DNA of 64,000 bases from Brevibacterium album DSM 18261 (GTDB taxonomy: Bacteria; Actinomycetota; Actinomycetes; Actinomycetales; Brevibacteriaceae), in contig NZ_AUFJ01000009.1 of NCBI RefSeq assembly GCF_000426445.1, forward strand, positions 496,001 to 560,000, in the 5' to 3' direction. Made by a program: the position numbers and the translations under genes. The notes under the pieces are model-generated. The model worked only from the letters and a program-made list of their open reading frames with translations. It was not told the origin of the DNA and searched no databases. Below, piece by piece: positions 7,844 through 17,653 of this stretch (position 1 is its first letter; each line of letters opens with the position of its first letter).

Positions 7844-8719
7844 ATGCGCGTCCTGCACGTCACCCCGGGCGCCCGGCCCGCCACGGGCCCCGTGCTCCTC
7901 GCACTCGCCCACCTCCCCCACTCCGTCGCCCACACCGGGACGCGCATGGACGCGCTGGCCTCGGCGGCGCCCGCGGACGTGATCGTGCTCGACGCCACCG
8001 CGGACCTCACGGCGGCGGCCGGCTTCACGCGGGTGTGCGAGCAGGCAGGACGCGAGGAGCCCGTGCTGGCGGTCCTCACGGAGGGCGGGCTCATCGCCGC
8101 GAACCCGGAATGGCGCATGAGCGACATCGTCCTGGCCTCCGCCGGTCCTGCCGAGGTCGACGCCCGCCTGAGACTCGCCGCCGCGCGCGGGCAGCCCCCC
8201 GAGCATGCCGCCGAGGCCGCGGTCATCGAGGTCGGCCCGCTCCGGATCGACGAGGACGCCTATGTCGCGTTCGTCCGCGGCCGGCAGCTGGACCTCACCT
8301 TCAAGGAGTTCGAGCTGCTGCGGCATCTGGCGGCCAACGCCGGGCGGGCGCTCACCCGGCCCGAGCTACTCCAGGACGTCTGGGGCTACGACTTCTTCGG
8401 CGGCACCCGCACCGTCGATGTGCACGTCCGCCGCCTGCGGGCCAAACTGGGGGCGGAGCTCGACCAGGTCATCCATACGGTGCGCAATGTGGGATACCGT
8501 TTCTCGCCGGAGATCGCCGAGCGCGCCGCCGGTGCGCACCCGGGCGAATCCGCCGTCGGCGAGGAGGCCGCGGGTCCCTCGGAGACCGGATCGGCCCGGA
8601 CGGACCCCGCCGGCCGGGACGCCGGACAGGGACCGGGATCGGAGGGGCCCGGGCGGAGGGAACGACCGGCGAGCACGGCACACGACGAGGAGGAGAGGAA
8701 TGGGAGCGCACATGCCTGA
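7844..8719 (+). CDS. GlnR-family orphan winged-helix response regulator
   Basis: A 291-residue OmpR-fold regulator. Residues 1-115 form an atypical receiver domain: the phospho-pocket Asp is D50 in VIVLDATADL, while the segment EGGLIAANPEWRMSDIVL replaces the usual Lys loop, as in actinobacterial GlnR. Residues 130-225 are the winged helix (LDLTFKEFELLRHLAANAGR, DVWGYDFFGGTRTVDVHVRRLRAKLG). A Pro/Gly/Glu-rich tail of about 65 residues follows. No histidine kinase is adjacent, as is normal for GlnR. The gene overlaps mshD by 20 nt. The same regulator-mshD-pst neighbourhood occurs in Mycobacterium tuberculosis (Rv0818-Rv0820), a point recalled from knowledge rather than searched. Confidence 0.82.
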   Translation: MRVLHVTPGARPATGPVLLALAHLPHSVAHTGTRMDALASAAPADVIVLDATADLTAAAGFTRVCEQAGREEPVLAVLTEGGLIAANPEWRMSDIVLASAGPAEVDARLRLAAARGQPPEHAAEAAVIEVGPLRIDEDAYVAFVRGRQLDLTFKEFELLRHLAANAGRALTRPELLQDVWGYDFFGGTRTVDVHVRRLRAKLGAELDQVIHTVRNVGYRFSPEIAERAAGAHPGESAVGEEAAGPSETGSARTDPAGRDAGQGPGSEGPGRRERPASTAHDEEERNGSAHA

Positions 8720-9773
8720 GCGCCATGCAGAGGTCGAGGTGGTCCGGCTCGACTCGCTCGAACCGGCTGCGGACCTCCTCGCCGAGGCCGCCGCCGCAGA
8801 CGGGATCGCACCGCTCTCCGACGGCCTCCTCGAGGCCGCCGCCCGCGGTGAGGCGCTCGTCCTCGCCCTCGCGGACCCGGCCTCGGGCGAGGAGCCCTCC
8901 TCCCCGGCCTCGGCCGAAGCCCCCGCCCTCGCCGGCGTCGCGGTCGCGGCCCTGCAGGGCACCCGCTGGGCCGCCGAGGCCGTCGTCGCGCCCCAGCTGC
9001 GCGGTGCCGGGCACGGCCGCACCCTCGTGACGGCGCTGGCGGACCTCCTCGCCGAGCAGGGCGAGCGCGCATGGTTCTGGTCGCACGGGGACCATCCCGC
9101 CGCTGCGCACCTGGCCGCCGAGGCCGGGTACGCCCGAGCGCGCGAGCTCCTCCAGCTCACGACGAACCGGCTCGCGGGGACCGCTGCAGAGGCCCCGGCG
9201 GAGTCCGGCGGGGCAGTCGCGGAGCCCGGCGCGGCCGCGGGAGCCACCGCCTCGCCCGACGACACGACCGCGGAAGCCGCAGCCCCCCTCTCCCTTCCCG
9301 CGCCGCAGGTGCCCGAGGGCATCGTCCTCCGCAGCGCCGCACCCGGCGACGCCGAGGACTGGGCGCGCGTGAACAACGCCGCATTCAGCTGGCACCCCGA
9401 ACAGGGCGGTCAGCCGGTGTCCGGGTACGCCGCGCGCCTTGCCGACCCCGCCTTCGACCGGGACTCCGTCGTCATGGCCGAGCGCGCCGCGGACCACCGC
9501 CTCGCGGGATTCCACGAGACGAAGATGCACTCCGACCACCCCTCCGGCCTGCGGATGGGCGAGGTCTACGTCATCGCGGTGGACCCGCAGCTGCACGCCC
9601 GGGGCCTCGGCCGCGCCCTGCTGCTCGAGGGCATGCGCCGGCTCGCGGATGCGGGCGCCGAGGCGATCGAGCTCTATGTCGAGAGCGACAATGCGAGCGC
9701 GCTGCCCCTCTATCGCGGCACGGGCTTCGTCCGCACCGTCACCCATGTCAGCTACGCACCGCCGGAGGCCTGA
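8700..9773 (+). CDS. mshD: Mycothiol synthase
   Basis: A 357-residue tandem GNAT acetyltransferase that makes the last step of mycothiol synthesis, acetylating Cys-GlcN-Ins with acetyl-CoA. The weaker N-terminal GNAT repeat contains [20 protein letters not shown]. An Ala-rich linker of about 50 residues follows, longer than usual. The active C-terminal repeat has [38 protein letters not shown] and [18 protein letters not shown], all MshD hallmarks. The start ATG at 8700 follows GGAGGAGAGG inside the regulator gene; a second ATG at 8712 is possible. Its stop codon lies one base before the ppk start, so the two are coupled. Confidence 0.93.
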   Translation: MGAHMPERHAEVEVVRLDSLEPAADLLAEAAAADGIAPLSDGLLEAAARGEALVLALADPASGEEPSSPASAEAPALAGVAVAALQGTRWAAEAVVAPQLRGAGHGRTLVTALADLLAEQGERAWFWSHGDHPAAAHLAAEAGYARARELLQLTTNRLAGTAAEAPAESGGAVAEPGAAAGATASPDDTTAEAAAPLSLPAPQVPEGIVLRSAAPGDAEDWARVNNAAFSWHPEQGGQPVSGYAARLADPAFDRDSVVMAERAADHRLAGFHETKMHSDHPSGLRMGEVYVIAVDPQLHARGLGRALLLEGMRRLADAGAEAIELYVESDNASALPLYRGTGFVRTVTHVSYAPPEA

Positions 9774-9774
9774 G

Positions 9775-11937
9775 ATGCCCTACGATGTCACCGCCTTCGG
9801 CGAGGAGCATGCGCTGCCCGCGCCCCACGACCGCTTCCTCGACCGCGAGCTGTCCTGGCTCGCCTTCAACCAGCGCGTCCTCGAGACCGCGGCGGACGCG
9901 GAGATCCCCCTCCTCGAACGCGTGAGCTTCCTGTCGATCTTCGCCTCGAACCTCGACGAGTTCTTCATGGTCCGCGTGGCCGGGCTCAAGCGCCGCATCT
10001 CGACGGGCCTCGCGGTGCCGTCCATCACGGGCGCGCAGCCGCGCGCCGTCATGCGATCGATCTCCAAGCACGCGCGCATGCTGGTCCGCCGCCATGCCGA
10101 GCTCCTCCGCGATGTGCTGCGCCCGCAGCTCGAGGAGGAGGGGATCTACCTCGTGGGGATCGACGCGCTCACCCGCGCCGAGCGCAGGCGGGTGGACGAG
10201 TTCTTCTTCACCGACGTCTTCCCGGTCCTCACACCGCTCGCCGTCGACCCCGCGCACCCCTTCCCCTACGTCTCCGGGCTCTCGCTCAACCTCGGCATCC
10301 TCCTGCGGCATCCGCGCACCGGCGTCGAGCACTTCGCCCGGGTCAAGGTCCCGCCCGTGCTGCCGCGCTTCTTCAACGTCACCGAGCCCGGCGGTGCGGA
10401 CGATCCGCGCCCCATCGGCCCGGACAGCCCCGGCCGCTTCGTCGCTATCGAGCACATCATCGCCGCACACCTCGGCTCCCTCTTCGAGGGGATGGAAGTG
10501 GTCTCCTCCTCCTGCTTCCGCGTCACCCGCAACGAGGACCTCGAGGTCGAGGAGGACGATGCCGAGAACCTGCTCAAGGCCCTGGAGAAGGAGCTGCTGC
10601 GCCGGCGCTTCGGCCCCGCGGTGCGCCTCGAGGTCACGGAGGACATGGACCCGCGCGCCCGCGAGCTGCTCGTCCGCGAGCTCGGCATGGACGAATCGGA
10701 GATCTACGAGCTCCCCGAGCCCCTGGACCTGCGCGGGCTGAGCGCGCTCTCGGCCATCCCCCGCGAGGACCTCCACTTCCCGCGCGCCGTGCCGGTGATG
10801 AACCGCGATCTCGCGGCGGAGGAGTCCTCCGACCAGCCCGACGCATTCAAGGCGATGCGGGAGAGGGAGATCCTCCTCCACCACCCCTACGAGTCGTTCT
10901 CCACGAGCGTGCAGGCGTTCATCGAACAGGCCGCCGCGGATCCGGACGTGCTCGCGATCAAGCAGACCCTCTACCGCACCAGCGGCGACTCCCCCATCGT
11001 CGACGCCCTCATCGAGGCGGCCGAGGCGGGCAAGCAGGTGCTCGCAGTCGTCGAGATCAAGGCCCGGTTCGACGAGGAGAACAACATCACGTGGGCCCGC
11101 AAGCTCGAACGGGCCGGCGTGCACGTCGTCTACGGCATCGTGGGCCTGAAGACGCACGCGAAGCTGTGCCTCGTGGTGCGGCACGAACGCGGACGGCTGG
11201 CCCGCTACGCGCACGTGGGCACGGGCAACTACCATCCCAAGACCGCCCGCCTCTACGAGGACCTGGGGCTGCTCACGGCGGACCCCGTGCTCACCCAGGA
11301 CGTCACGAAGCTGTTCAACCAGCTCTCCGGCTACGCCCCGCGCACCGAGTACTCACGCCTCCTCGTCGCCCCCAACCACGTGCGCGAGGGGCTGCTCTCG
11401 CACATCGGGGAGGCCACCCGCAGGGCACAGCGCGGGGAGCGCGCCCGCATCCGGATCAAGGTCAACTCGATCGTGGACGAGAAGCTCATCGACGCCCTCT
11501 ACCTCGCCTCGCGCGCGGGCGTCCAGGTCCAGCTGTTCGTCCGCGGGATCTGCGCCATCCGCCCGGGCATCGCGGGCCTGAGCGAGAACATCGAGGTGCG
11601 CTCGATCCTGGGCCGGTACCTCGAGCACTCGCGCGCGTTCGTGTTCGAGCACGGAGAGGACCTCGCGCACGCCGAGGCCCTCATCGGCTCCTCGGACCTC
11701 ATGCACCGCAACCTCGACCGCCGGGTGGAGGCGCTCGTGCGCCTCGAGCGCCCCGAGCACATCGCGAAGGTGCGGGAGATGTTCGACCTCGCGTTCTCCG
11801 ACGGGACCGCCCACTTCTGGCTGGAGCCGGGCGGACAGTGGGCCCGGCGGACGCACGATGCCGAGGGCGCACCCCTGCGCGACTACCAGGACACCCTGGT
11901 GCGGGCCCACGGCCGCCGCGGGGGGCTGCCCGCATGA
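9775..11937 (+). CDS. ppk: RNA degradosome-type polyphosphate kinase
   Basis: A 720-residue PPK1, which reversibly polymerises the gamma-phosphate of ATP into polyphosphate. The N-domain begins [18 protein letters not shown] and [17 protein letters not shown]. The autophosphorylated histidine is H461 in [14 protein letters not shown]. The second conserved block [20 protein letters not shown] and the C-terminal [14 protein letters not shown] / [13 protein letters not shown] are intact, so the enzyme should be active. A GGAGG RBS lies inside the end of mshD and the gene overlaps the following Nudix gene by 4 nt. Next to pst, this suggests coordinated phosphate storage. Confidence 0.95.
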   Translation: MPYDVTAFGEEHALPAPHDRFLDRELSWLAFNQRVLETAADAEIPLLERVSFLSIFASNLDEFFMVRVAGLKRRISTGLAVPSITGAQPRAVMRSISKHARMLVRRHAELLRDVLRPQLEEEGIYLVGIDALTRAERRRVDEFFFTDVFPVLTPLAVDPAHPFPYVSGLSLNLGILLRHPRTGVEHFARVKVPPVLPRFFNVTEPGGADDPRPIGPDSPGRFVAIEHIIAAHLGSLFEGMEVVSSSCFRVTRNEDLEVEEDDAENLLKALEKELLRRRFGPAVRLEVTEDMDPRARELLVRELGMDESEIYELPEPLDLRGLSALSAIPREDLHFPRAVPVMNRDLAAEESSDQPDAFKAMREREILLHHPYESFSTSVQAFIEQAAADPDVLAIKQTLYRTSGDSPIVDALIEAAEAGKQVLAVVEIKARFDEENNITWARKLERAGVHVVYGIVGLKTHAKLCLVVRHERGRLARYAHVGTGNYHPKTARLYEDLGLLTADPVLTQDVTKLFNQLSGYAPRTEYSRLLVAPNHVREGLLSHIGEATRRAQRGERARIRIKVNSIVDEKLIDALYLASRAGVQVQLFVRGICAIRPGIAGLSENIEVRSILGRYLEHSRAFVFEHGEDLAHAEALIGSSDLMHRNLDRRVEALVRLERPEHIAKVREMFDLAFSDGTAHFWLEPGGQWARRTHDAEGAPLRDYQDTLVRAHGRRGGLPA

Positions 11938-12908
11938 GCCCCGCTCCGGTGAGCAACGCCGGGGAGTCCGCGCGCCTCGGCGCCGATGTCCTCGCCGGCG
12001 GAGGAGTCCTCTGGCGGCGAACGCCCGACGGCATCGAGGTCCTCCTCATCCATCGCCCCCGCTACGGCGACTGGTCGTGGCCGAAGGGCAAGGTGGACCC
12101 GGGCGAGACGCTGCCGGAGGCCGCCGTCCGGGAGATCCGGGAGGAGACCGGCTACCGGGTGACCCTGGGGCTGCCCCTGCCCAGCGCCCGCTACACCGTG
12201 GGCCGGAGGCTCACGAAGCACGTCTCCTACTGGGCCGCGGAGGTCACCGGCGGCCCTGCGGACGAGATCGCCGATCCGAAGGAGATCGACGAGACCCGGT
12301 GGGTGAGCCCCGAGCGCGCCGCGCAGCTGCTCACCCGCTACCACGACCGCGAGCAGCTGGACAGAGTCGTGCACGCGCACGCCACCGGCAGCCTCGGCGC
12401 ATGGCCGTTCGTCGTCGTGCGCCACGGCAAGGCCTTCCCCCGTGCCAAATGGCACGAGACGGAGCAGGAACGGCCCCTGCTGGCCGTCGGCACGAGACAG
12501 GCGCTCGCGCTCACGGGGCTGCTGAGCTGCTGGGACCTGCGCAAGCTCGTCTCCAGCCCCTGGAAGCGCTGCGTCGCCACACTCAAGCCCTTCTCCGCGG
12601 CCACCGGCAGGTCCATCCGGCTGCGCGGCTCCCTCAGCGAGAAGGCGAATGCCGCGGATCCGGAGAAGACCGCGCGGGTGCTGCGGAAGATCCTCCGCAA
12701 GGGCGTCCCGGCCGTCGTGTCCACACACCGGCCGGTGCTGCCGACCGTCCTCGACGTCCTCGCGGAGTTCTCCCCCGCCGGCCTCGCCGAGCGGCTGCCG
12801 GCCGAGGACCCCTTCATGAATCCCGGCGAGATCCTCGTCGCCTACGTGCGCCCCGGCCCCGTCCCCCGCATCGTCGAGTTCGAACGGTACCGTCCCATCG
12901 ACGCATGA
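11934..12908 (+). CDS. MutT1-like Nudix hydrolase / histidine phosphatase fusion
   Basis: A 324-residue two-domain protein like mycobacterial MutT1. Residues 15-140 are a Nudix domain with the complete box [23 protein letters not shown] (quoted in parts: GKVDPGE at 52-58, REIREETGY at 66-74). Residues 155-324 are a histidine-phosphatase-like domain with the RHG triad at 163-165 and a second histidine in [13 protein letters not shown]. Such proteins hydrolyse 8-oxo-dGTP or diadenosine polyphosphates and then a phosphate monoester. ATGA overlap with ppk indicates coupled translation. A perfect hairpin follows at 13024, ending the operon. Confidence 0.88.
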   Translation: MSPAPVSNAGESARLGADVLAGGGVLWRRTPDGIEVLLIHRPRYGDWSWPKGKVDPGETLPEAAVREIREETGYRVTLGLPLPSARYTVGRRLTKHVSYWAAEVTGGPADEIADPKEIDETRWVSPERAAQLLTRYHDREQLDRVVHAHATGSLGAWPFVVVRHGKAFPRAKWHETEQERPLLAVGTRQALALTGLLSCWDLRKLVSSPWKRCVATLKPFSAATGRSIRLRGSLSEKANAADPEKTARVLRKILRKGVPAVVSTHRPVLPTVLDVLAEFSPAGLAERLPAEDPFMNPGEILVAYVRPGPVPRIVEFERYRPIDA

Positions 12909-13023
12909 GCGGAGGCGCGGGCGGTGCGCCGAAGCGCGGTGAGCGTGCCCGGAGTCCGCTGAGGTGCGGGCACGGGCCGGCAGGGGAACAGACCGGCAGA
13001 GGCACAGGGCTGGCGCATGAGCG

Positions 13024-13051
13024 GCATCACAGGCGCTTCCGCCTGTGATGC
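13024..13051 (+). terminator. Hairpin terminator after the regulator-mshD-ppk-Nudix operon
   Basis: Perfect 12-bp arms (GCATCACAGGCG and its complement) with a CTTC tetraloop, 116 nt after the Nudix stop codon. There is no U-tract. It separates this operon from the phosphate-regulated pstS promoter that begins about 35 nt downstream. Confidence 0.75.
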
Positions 13052-13084
13052 GATTGTGACCGAATCCTCGCGGTCGTGGGCCGT

Positions 13085-13140
13085 CATTCACCTTCCATTC
13101 ACGTCCGCACACCTTCCGATACACCGAGCGCTCGTAGCGT
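13085..13140 (+). promoter_or_regulatory. PHO box and promoter of pstS
   Basis: Three contiguous 11-nt direct repeats occupy 13085-13117: CATTCACCTTC, CATTCACGTCC and GCACACCTTCC. They match the actinobacterial PhoP-box pattern of GTTCACC-type units every 11 nt. Exactly 17 nt after the third unit is TAGCGT (13135-13140), a good -10, so unit 3 occupies the -35 position as expected for PhoP activation under phosphate starvation. Confidence 0.75.
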
Positions 13141-13207
13141 GAGGCCTGCAGCCGGGGCGAGAGGATCCTCTCCCGGCACGACCTGAAGATGAGTGAAAGG
13201 CACTGAC

Positions 13208-14299
13208 GTGAAGCTCAAGCGTTTCGGCACTGCTGCGGCATTCCTCGCCGTGGGTGCGCTCACCCTGTCCGCGTGCGGCGGAGGCCCCGAGGCCGGCGCC
13301 GGCAGCAGTGGCGCGGGTGAGGACTCGGGTGTCTCCGGCACCCTCATCGGCGGCGGCGCGTCCTCGCAGGAGGCCGCCATGACCGCCTGGAGCCAGGGCG
13401 TCACGGACGCGGCGGCGGGCCTGACCGTCAACTACGACCCGGTGGGCTCGGGCTCCGGCCGCGAGGGCTTCCTCAACGGCCAGTACACCTTCGCGGGCTC
13501 CGACGCCGCGATGGACGACGAGGAGAAGGCGCAGGCCGAGAGCGTGTGCGGGCCCGAGGGCGTCTTCCACGTCCCCGCCTACATCTCCCCCGTCGCGGTC
13601 GCCTTCAACCTCGAGGGCGTGGACACCGTGAATATGGACGCCGAGACCATCGCGAAGGTCTTCGCCGGCGAGATCACCACGTGGAACGACGAGGCCATCG
13701 CCTCCCAGAACGAGGGCGTGGAACTGCCCGACACCCCCATCACGGTGGTGCACCGCGCTGACGACTCGGGCACCACCGAGAACTTCACCGCCTACCTCCA
13801 CGAGGCCGCGGGCGATGCCTGGGGCTTCGACGAGGTCGAGACCTGGCCGTCGGAGATCGCCGCCGAGTCCGCGCAGCAGACCTCCGGCGTCGTCTCGCTG
13901 ACCCAGTCCACCGATGGTGCGATCACCTACGCGGACGCCTCGCAGATCGGCGAGCTGGGCACCGTCTCGGTGGGCGTGGGCGAGGAGTACGTCCCCTACT
14001 CCGCCGAGGCCGCCGCCTCCGCCGTCTCCAGCGCGGAGACGAACGAGGACGGCTCGGTCGAGCTCGACCGCTCCACGGAGGAGGCGGGCGTCTACCCGAT
14101 CGTCCTCGTCTCCTACCACATCTACTGCCAGCAGTACCAGGACCAGGAGACCGCGGATCTCGCGAAGGCCTTCGCCGAGTACGTCATCTCCGAGGAGGGC
14201 CAGGACGCCGCGGCCGAGGCCGCCGGCAGCGCCCCGATCGACGAGGCGACCCGCGAGGGCGCCGCCGAGCGCATCGGCAGCATCGGAGTGCAGGGCTGA
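13208..14299 (+). CDS. pstS: Phosphate ABC transporter substrate-binding lipoprotein
   Basis: A 363-residue PstS. The N-terminus is a lipoprotein signal, with the lipidated cysteine at C23 in ALTLSAC. The phosphate-binding loops are visible as GGGASSQEAAMTAW, PVGSGSGREGFLNG and TVVHRADDSGTTENFTAYL, along with YISPVAVAFNLEGVD. GTG at 13208 is chosen because GAAAGG lies 7-8 nt upstream; an in-frame GTG 15 nt earlier is less well placed. The gene is driven by the PHO box upstream and followed by a hairpin that probably lets PstS be made in excess over the permease. Confidence 0.95.
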   Translation: MKLKRFGTAAAFLAVGALTLSACGGGPEAGAGSSGAGEDSGVSGTLIGGGASSQEAAMTAWSQGVTDAAAGLTVNYDPVGSGSGREGFLNGQYTFAGSDAAMDDEEKAQAESVCGPEGVFHVPAYISPVAVAFNLEGVDTVNMDAETIAKVFAGEITTWNDEAIASQNEGVELPDTPITVVHRADDSGTTENFTAYLHEAAGDAWGFDEVETWPSEIAAESAQQTSGVVSLTQSTDGAITYADASQIGELGTVSVGVGEEYVPYSAEAAASAVSSAETNEDGSVELDRSTEEAGVYPIVLVSYHIYCQQYQDQETADLAKAFAEYVISEEGQDAAAEAAGSAPIDEATREGAAERIGSIGVQG

Positions 14300-14352
14300 G
14301 ACCCGCATCCGGCAGAGGGATCCGTCCCGGGGCCGAACTCCCCGGACGATTC

Positions 14353-14387
14353 TGCCGCCGGCTCACCTCCGCAGTGAGCCGGCGGCA
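14353..14387 (+). terminator. Intra-operon hairpin between pstS and pstC
   Basis: Perfect 14-bp arms (14353-14366 and 14374-14387) around a 7-nt loop, 53 nt after the pstS stop codon. As an attenuator or 3'-end stabiliser it would raise PstS output relative to pstC, pstA and pstB. Confidence 0.75.
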
Positions 14388-14536
14388 CCGCTGTGTCGGG
14401 GCATCGGGACGCATGCTCCCGCCAGGAACCGACGGCGCAGCCGCGCGCACCGGAGCCCCGGGTCCCCTCCTCCACCATCCGCTCCACCGGTCTCCGGGCC
14501 CCTGCCCGGGACTGCAGTACTCCGAAGGGAGTCACC

Positions 14537-15535
14537 GTGACTGAGAAGGTCACAGCACACAGCTCCAGCGCCCCTGCGCCGGCCCGCAGCGCCCCGAGCG
14601 GTCTGCAGACCGGCGGGACGGGCGGGGCCTCCGGCGACCGGGTCTTCTCCGGTCTCGCCTACGGCGCCGGCGGGCTCATCCTCGTGGTGCTCGCATTCGT
14701 GGCGATCTTCCTCGTCACGGAGTCGCTGCCGGCGCTCTGGCCCACGGTGTTCTCCGATCAGGATTCGATCAGCAGCGCGGACACCTTCCTCCAGTACGTC
14801 CTCCCCCTCATGGGCGGGACGATCATCGCCTCGATCATCGCGCTCATCATCGCGACCCCGGTCGCGGTGGGCATCGCCCTGTACATCTCGCACTACGCGC
14901 CGCGCCGCATCGCCACGCCCGTGGGCTACGTCATCGACCTCCTCGCCGCCATCCCCTCGGTGGTCTACGGCGCCTGGGGCATGGTCACCCTCGCCCCCGC
15001 GCTGGTGCCGATCTACGGCTGGCTGCACGAGCACCTCGGCTTCCTGCCCTTCTTCGCGGGAGACCCCTCGACCACCGGCCGCACGCTCGCGACCTCGGGC
15101 GTCGTGCTGGCGGTGATGATCCTCCCGATCATCACCTCCCTGTGCCGCGAGATCTTCGTCCAGACCCCCAAGCTGCACGAGGAGGCGGCCCTGGCCCTCG
15201 GCGCCACGCAGTGGGAGATGGTGCGGGCGACGGTCTTCCCCTTCGCCCGCGCCGGCATCGTCTCCTCGGTCATGCTGGGCCTCGGCCGCGCACTGGGCGA
15301 GACGATGGCCGTGACCCTCGTCCTCTCCCCCGGCGTCTTCTCGCTGAGCCTCATCACCTCCGGCCGCAATGCGACGATCCCCTCCGAGATCGCGCTGAAC
15401 TTCCCGGAGGCCTTCGGCATGCGCCAGTCCGAGCTCATCGCAGCCGGCCTCATGCTCTTCATCATCACGCTCGCGGTGAACATGATCGCCCGCTGGATCG
15501 TGAGCCGCCACAAGGAATTCTCGGGAGCGAACTGA
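14537..15535 (+). CDS. pstC: Phosphate ABC transporter permease
   Basis: A 332-residue inner-membrane subunit with six predicted helices. The EAA loop facing the ATPase reads TPKLHEEAALALGATQWEM, and GLGRALGETMAVTLVL is the classic PstC sequence. AIPSVVYGAWGMV is also diagnostic. GTG at 14537 follows GAAGGGAG. It overlaps the pstA start (TGATG). Confidence 0.94.
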   Translation: MTEKVTAHSSSAPAPARSAPSGLQTGGTGGASGDRVFSGLAYGAGGLILVVLAFVAIFLVTESLPALWPTVFSDQDSISSADTFLQYVLPLMGGTIIASIIALIIATPVAVGIALYISHYAPRRIATPVGYVIDLLAAIPSVVYGAWGMVTLAPALVPIYGWLHEHLGFLPFFAGDPSTTGRTLATSGVVLAVMILPIITSLCREIFVQTPKLHEEAALALGATQWEMVRATVFPFARAGIVSSVMLGLGRALGETMAVTLVLSPGVFSLSLITSGRNATIPSEIALNFPEAFGMRQSELIAAGLMLFIITLAVNMIARWIVSRHKEFSGAN

Positions 15536-16704
15536 TGTCCGCGAACACAATGACCGACGACAAGCCGGCCGCACAGGCCCCCGCGCGTTCGCTCACTGCC
15601 GGGCAGATGCCGCGCTGGGTCTGGTCCGTGACGGCCGGCGGCGCGCTGGCGGTCGGCGCCGGGCTGGCGGCGGTCCTGGGCGAGGGGTTCTCCGTCGCAG
15701 GCTGGGCCATCTTCTCGGCCGTCCTCTTCATCCTGGGCATGTACGTCATCACCTGGCGGGTCCAGAACCGGCGGCGCGCCGTCGACGGCCTGTGGCGGAA
15801 CCTCGTGTGGGCGGCATTCCTGCTCGCGCTCGTTCCGCTGATCTCCGTGCTGTGGACGGTGCTCGCCCAGGGCCTGCCGACGCTGCTCTCGAACCCCGGC
15901 GTGCTCATCTACGACATGTCGACGACGAACGGCGCCACGGACATCGCGACCCAGCAGGACGGCGCCCGGCTGTCAGGCGGGTTCGTGCACGGTCTCATCG
16001 GCACCGTCATGATCACGCTGCTGGCGACGCTCATCTCCGTGCCGATCGGCCTCATGGCCTCCGTCTACCTCGTCGAGTACTCGCGCGGCGGCTGGTTCGC
16101 CCGCGCCATCACGTTCTTCGTGGACGTCATGACGGGCATCCCCTCGATCGTCGCGGGCCTCTTCGCCTTCGCCGCGGTCCAGCTGTTCATCACCACGTTC
16201 ATCGGCGACGGGCCCGCCCAGCTGCAGATGGTGAAGATGGGCCTCTCGGCCGCGATCGCGCTGTCCGTGCTCATGATCCCCGTGGTGGTCCGCTCCACGG
16301 AGGAGATGCTCCGGGTGGTTCCGAATGAGCTGCGCGAGGCCTCCTACGCCCTCGGCGTGCGGAAGTGGCGCACCATCATGAAGGTGGTCCTGCCCACCTC
16401 GATCTCCGGCATCGCCTCGGGCGTGACGCTCGCGATCGCCCGCGTCACCGGTGAGACCGCCCCCATCCTCGTGACGGCCGGCTTCATCGCCTCGACCAAC
16501 TGGAACCCGTTCAGCGAGTGGATGACGGCGCTGCCGGTCTTCATCTACCGTCAGCTCGTCAATCCCACCGCTCCCTCCGCGGCCGACCCCTCGCAGATGC
16601 GTGCCTGGGCCGCCGCCCTCGTCCTCATCCTCATCGTCATGCTGCTCAACCTGCTGGCCCGCATCATCGCGCGCGCGTTCGCACCCAAGAAGACCGGCCG
16701 CTGA
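15535..16704 (+). CDS. pstA: Phosphate ABC transporter permease
   Basis: A 389-residue PstA with the ATPase-contacting loop VVPNELREASYALGVRKWRT and the conserved ARVTGETAPILVTAG. About 110 extra N-terminal residues carry two or three additional hydrophobic segments (SVTAGGALAVGAGLAAVL and WAIFSAVLFILGMYVI), longer than E. coli PstA but common in actinobacteria. Its start overlaps the pstC stop codon by one base. Confidence 0.93.
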   Translation: MSANTMTDDKPAAQAPARSLTAGQMPRWVWSVTAGGALAVGAGLAAVLGEGFSVAGWAIFSAVLFILGMYVITWRVQNRRRAVDGLWRNLVWAAFLLALVPLISVLWTVLAQGLPTLLSNPGVLIYDMSTTNGATDIATQQDGARLSGGFVHGLIGTVMITLLATLISVPIGLMASVYLVEYSRGGWFARAITFFVDVMTGIPSIVAGLFAFAAVQLFITTFIGDGPAQLQMVKMGLSAAIALSVLMIPVVVRSTEEMLRVVPNELREASYALGVRKWRTIMKVVLPTSISGIASGVTLAIARVTGETAPILVTAGFIASTNWNPFSEWMTALPVFIYRQLVNPTAPSAADPSQMRAWAAALVLILIVMLLNLLARIIARAFAPKKTGR

Positions 16705-16745
16705 CGGCGTAGGCTCATCAGACAGAAGCAGAAGAAGGAACCCTC

Positions 16746-17525
16746 ATGGCAAAGCGCATCGACGCAGTCGACCTCAACGTCTACTACGGCAAGTTCCTCG
16801 CGGTCGAAGACGTGAACATCAAGATCGAGCCGCGGTCCGTCACCGCCTTCATCGGCCCCTCCGGCTGCGGCAAGACGACCTTCCTCCGCACCATCAACCG
16901 CATGCACGAGGTGCTCCCGGGCGCCTATGCGGAGGGCGAGATCCTCCTCGACGGGGAGAACATCTACGGTCCCGGAGTCGACCCCGTCAACGTCCGCGCC
17001 GAGGTGGGCATGGTGTTCCAGCGCCCCAACCCCTTCCCCACCATGTCGATCCGCGAGAACGTGCTCGCCGGGTACAGGCTCAACGGCACGCGCATGTCGA
17101 AGTCCGATGCGGATGCGATCGTGGAGAAGTCCCTGCGCGGGGCGAACCTCTGGAACGAGGTCAAGGACCGTCTGGACAAGCCCGGCTCCGGGCTCTCGGG
17201 CGGACAGCAGCAGCGCCTGTGCATCGCGCGCACGGTTGCGGTGGAGCCCTCGGTGATCCTCATGGACGAGCCCTGCTCCGCCCTCGACCCCATCTCCACG
17301 CTCGCGGTCGAGGACCTCATCAACGAGCTCAAGGAGAACTACACCGTCGTCATCGTCACGCACAACATGCAGCAGGCCGCGCGCGTGGCGGACCGGACCG
17401 CGTTCTTCAACATCCAGGGCACCGGCAAGCCCGGCAAGCTCATCGAGTACGACGACACCATCAACATCTTCCAGAACCCGCAGAACGAGCAGACCCAGAA
17501 CTACGTCTCCGGCCGCTTCGGCTGA
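16746..17525 (+). CDS. pstB: Phosphate ABC transporter ATP-binding protein
   Basis: A 259-residue ATPase energising PstCA. Walker A is GPSGCGKTT, the Q-loop region is [15 protein letters not shown], the signature is [13 protein letters not shown], and Walker B is [13 protein letters not shown], all intact. The GARxxE-type PstB ending [10 protein letters not shown] is present. The gene starts 41 nt after pstA with AGAAGGAA as RBS. A hairpin follows at 17553. Confidence 0.96.
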   Translation: MAKRIDAVDLNVYYGKFLAVEDVNIKIEPRSVTAFIGPSGCGKTTFLRTINRMHEVLPGAYAEGEILLDGENIYGPGVDPVNVRAEVGMVFQRPNPFPTMSIRENVLAGYRLNGTRMSKSDADAIVEKSLRGANLWNEVKDRLDKPGSGLSGGQQQRLCIARTVAVEPSVILMDEPCSALDPISTLAVEDLINELKENYTVVIVTHNMQQAARVADRTAFFNIQGTGKPGKLIEYDDTINIFQNPQNEQTQNYVSGRFG

Positions 17526-17552
17526 GGTTCGGGCGCCCTCACAGCCCCGCAG

Positions 17553-17594
17553 AAGCTCGGGGTGCACGTGCAATTGCGTGTGCATCCCGAGCTT
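17553..17594. terminator. Bidirectional terminator between pstB and pit
   Basis: 15-nt arms (17553-17567 and 17580-17594) pair with one G-T mismatch around a 12-nt loop. The hairpin sits between convergent pstB and pit and has a short T run on the plus side, so it can serve both transcripts. Confidence 0.7.
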
Positions 17595-17653
17595 TCGTGC
17601 ATGCATAACGGCCGCGGCGAGCTGCGCAGAGCGGGAGCGGGAGCGGGCCGCCG

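Noticed and set aside
9748..11235. A 495-codon minus-strand frame opposite ppk
   Set aside because: It mirrors ppk codon by codon, shows no family signature, and has no RBS or intergenic space.
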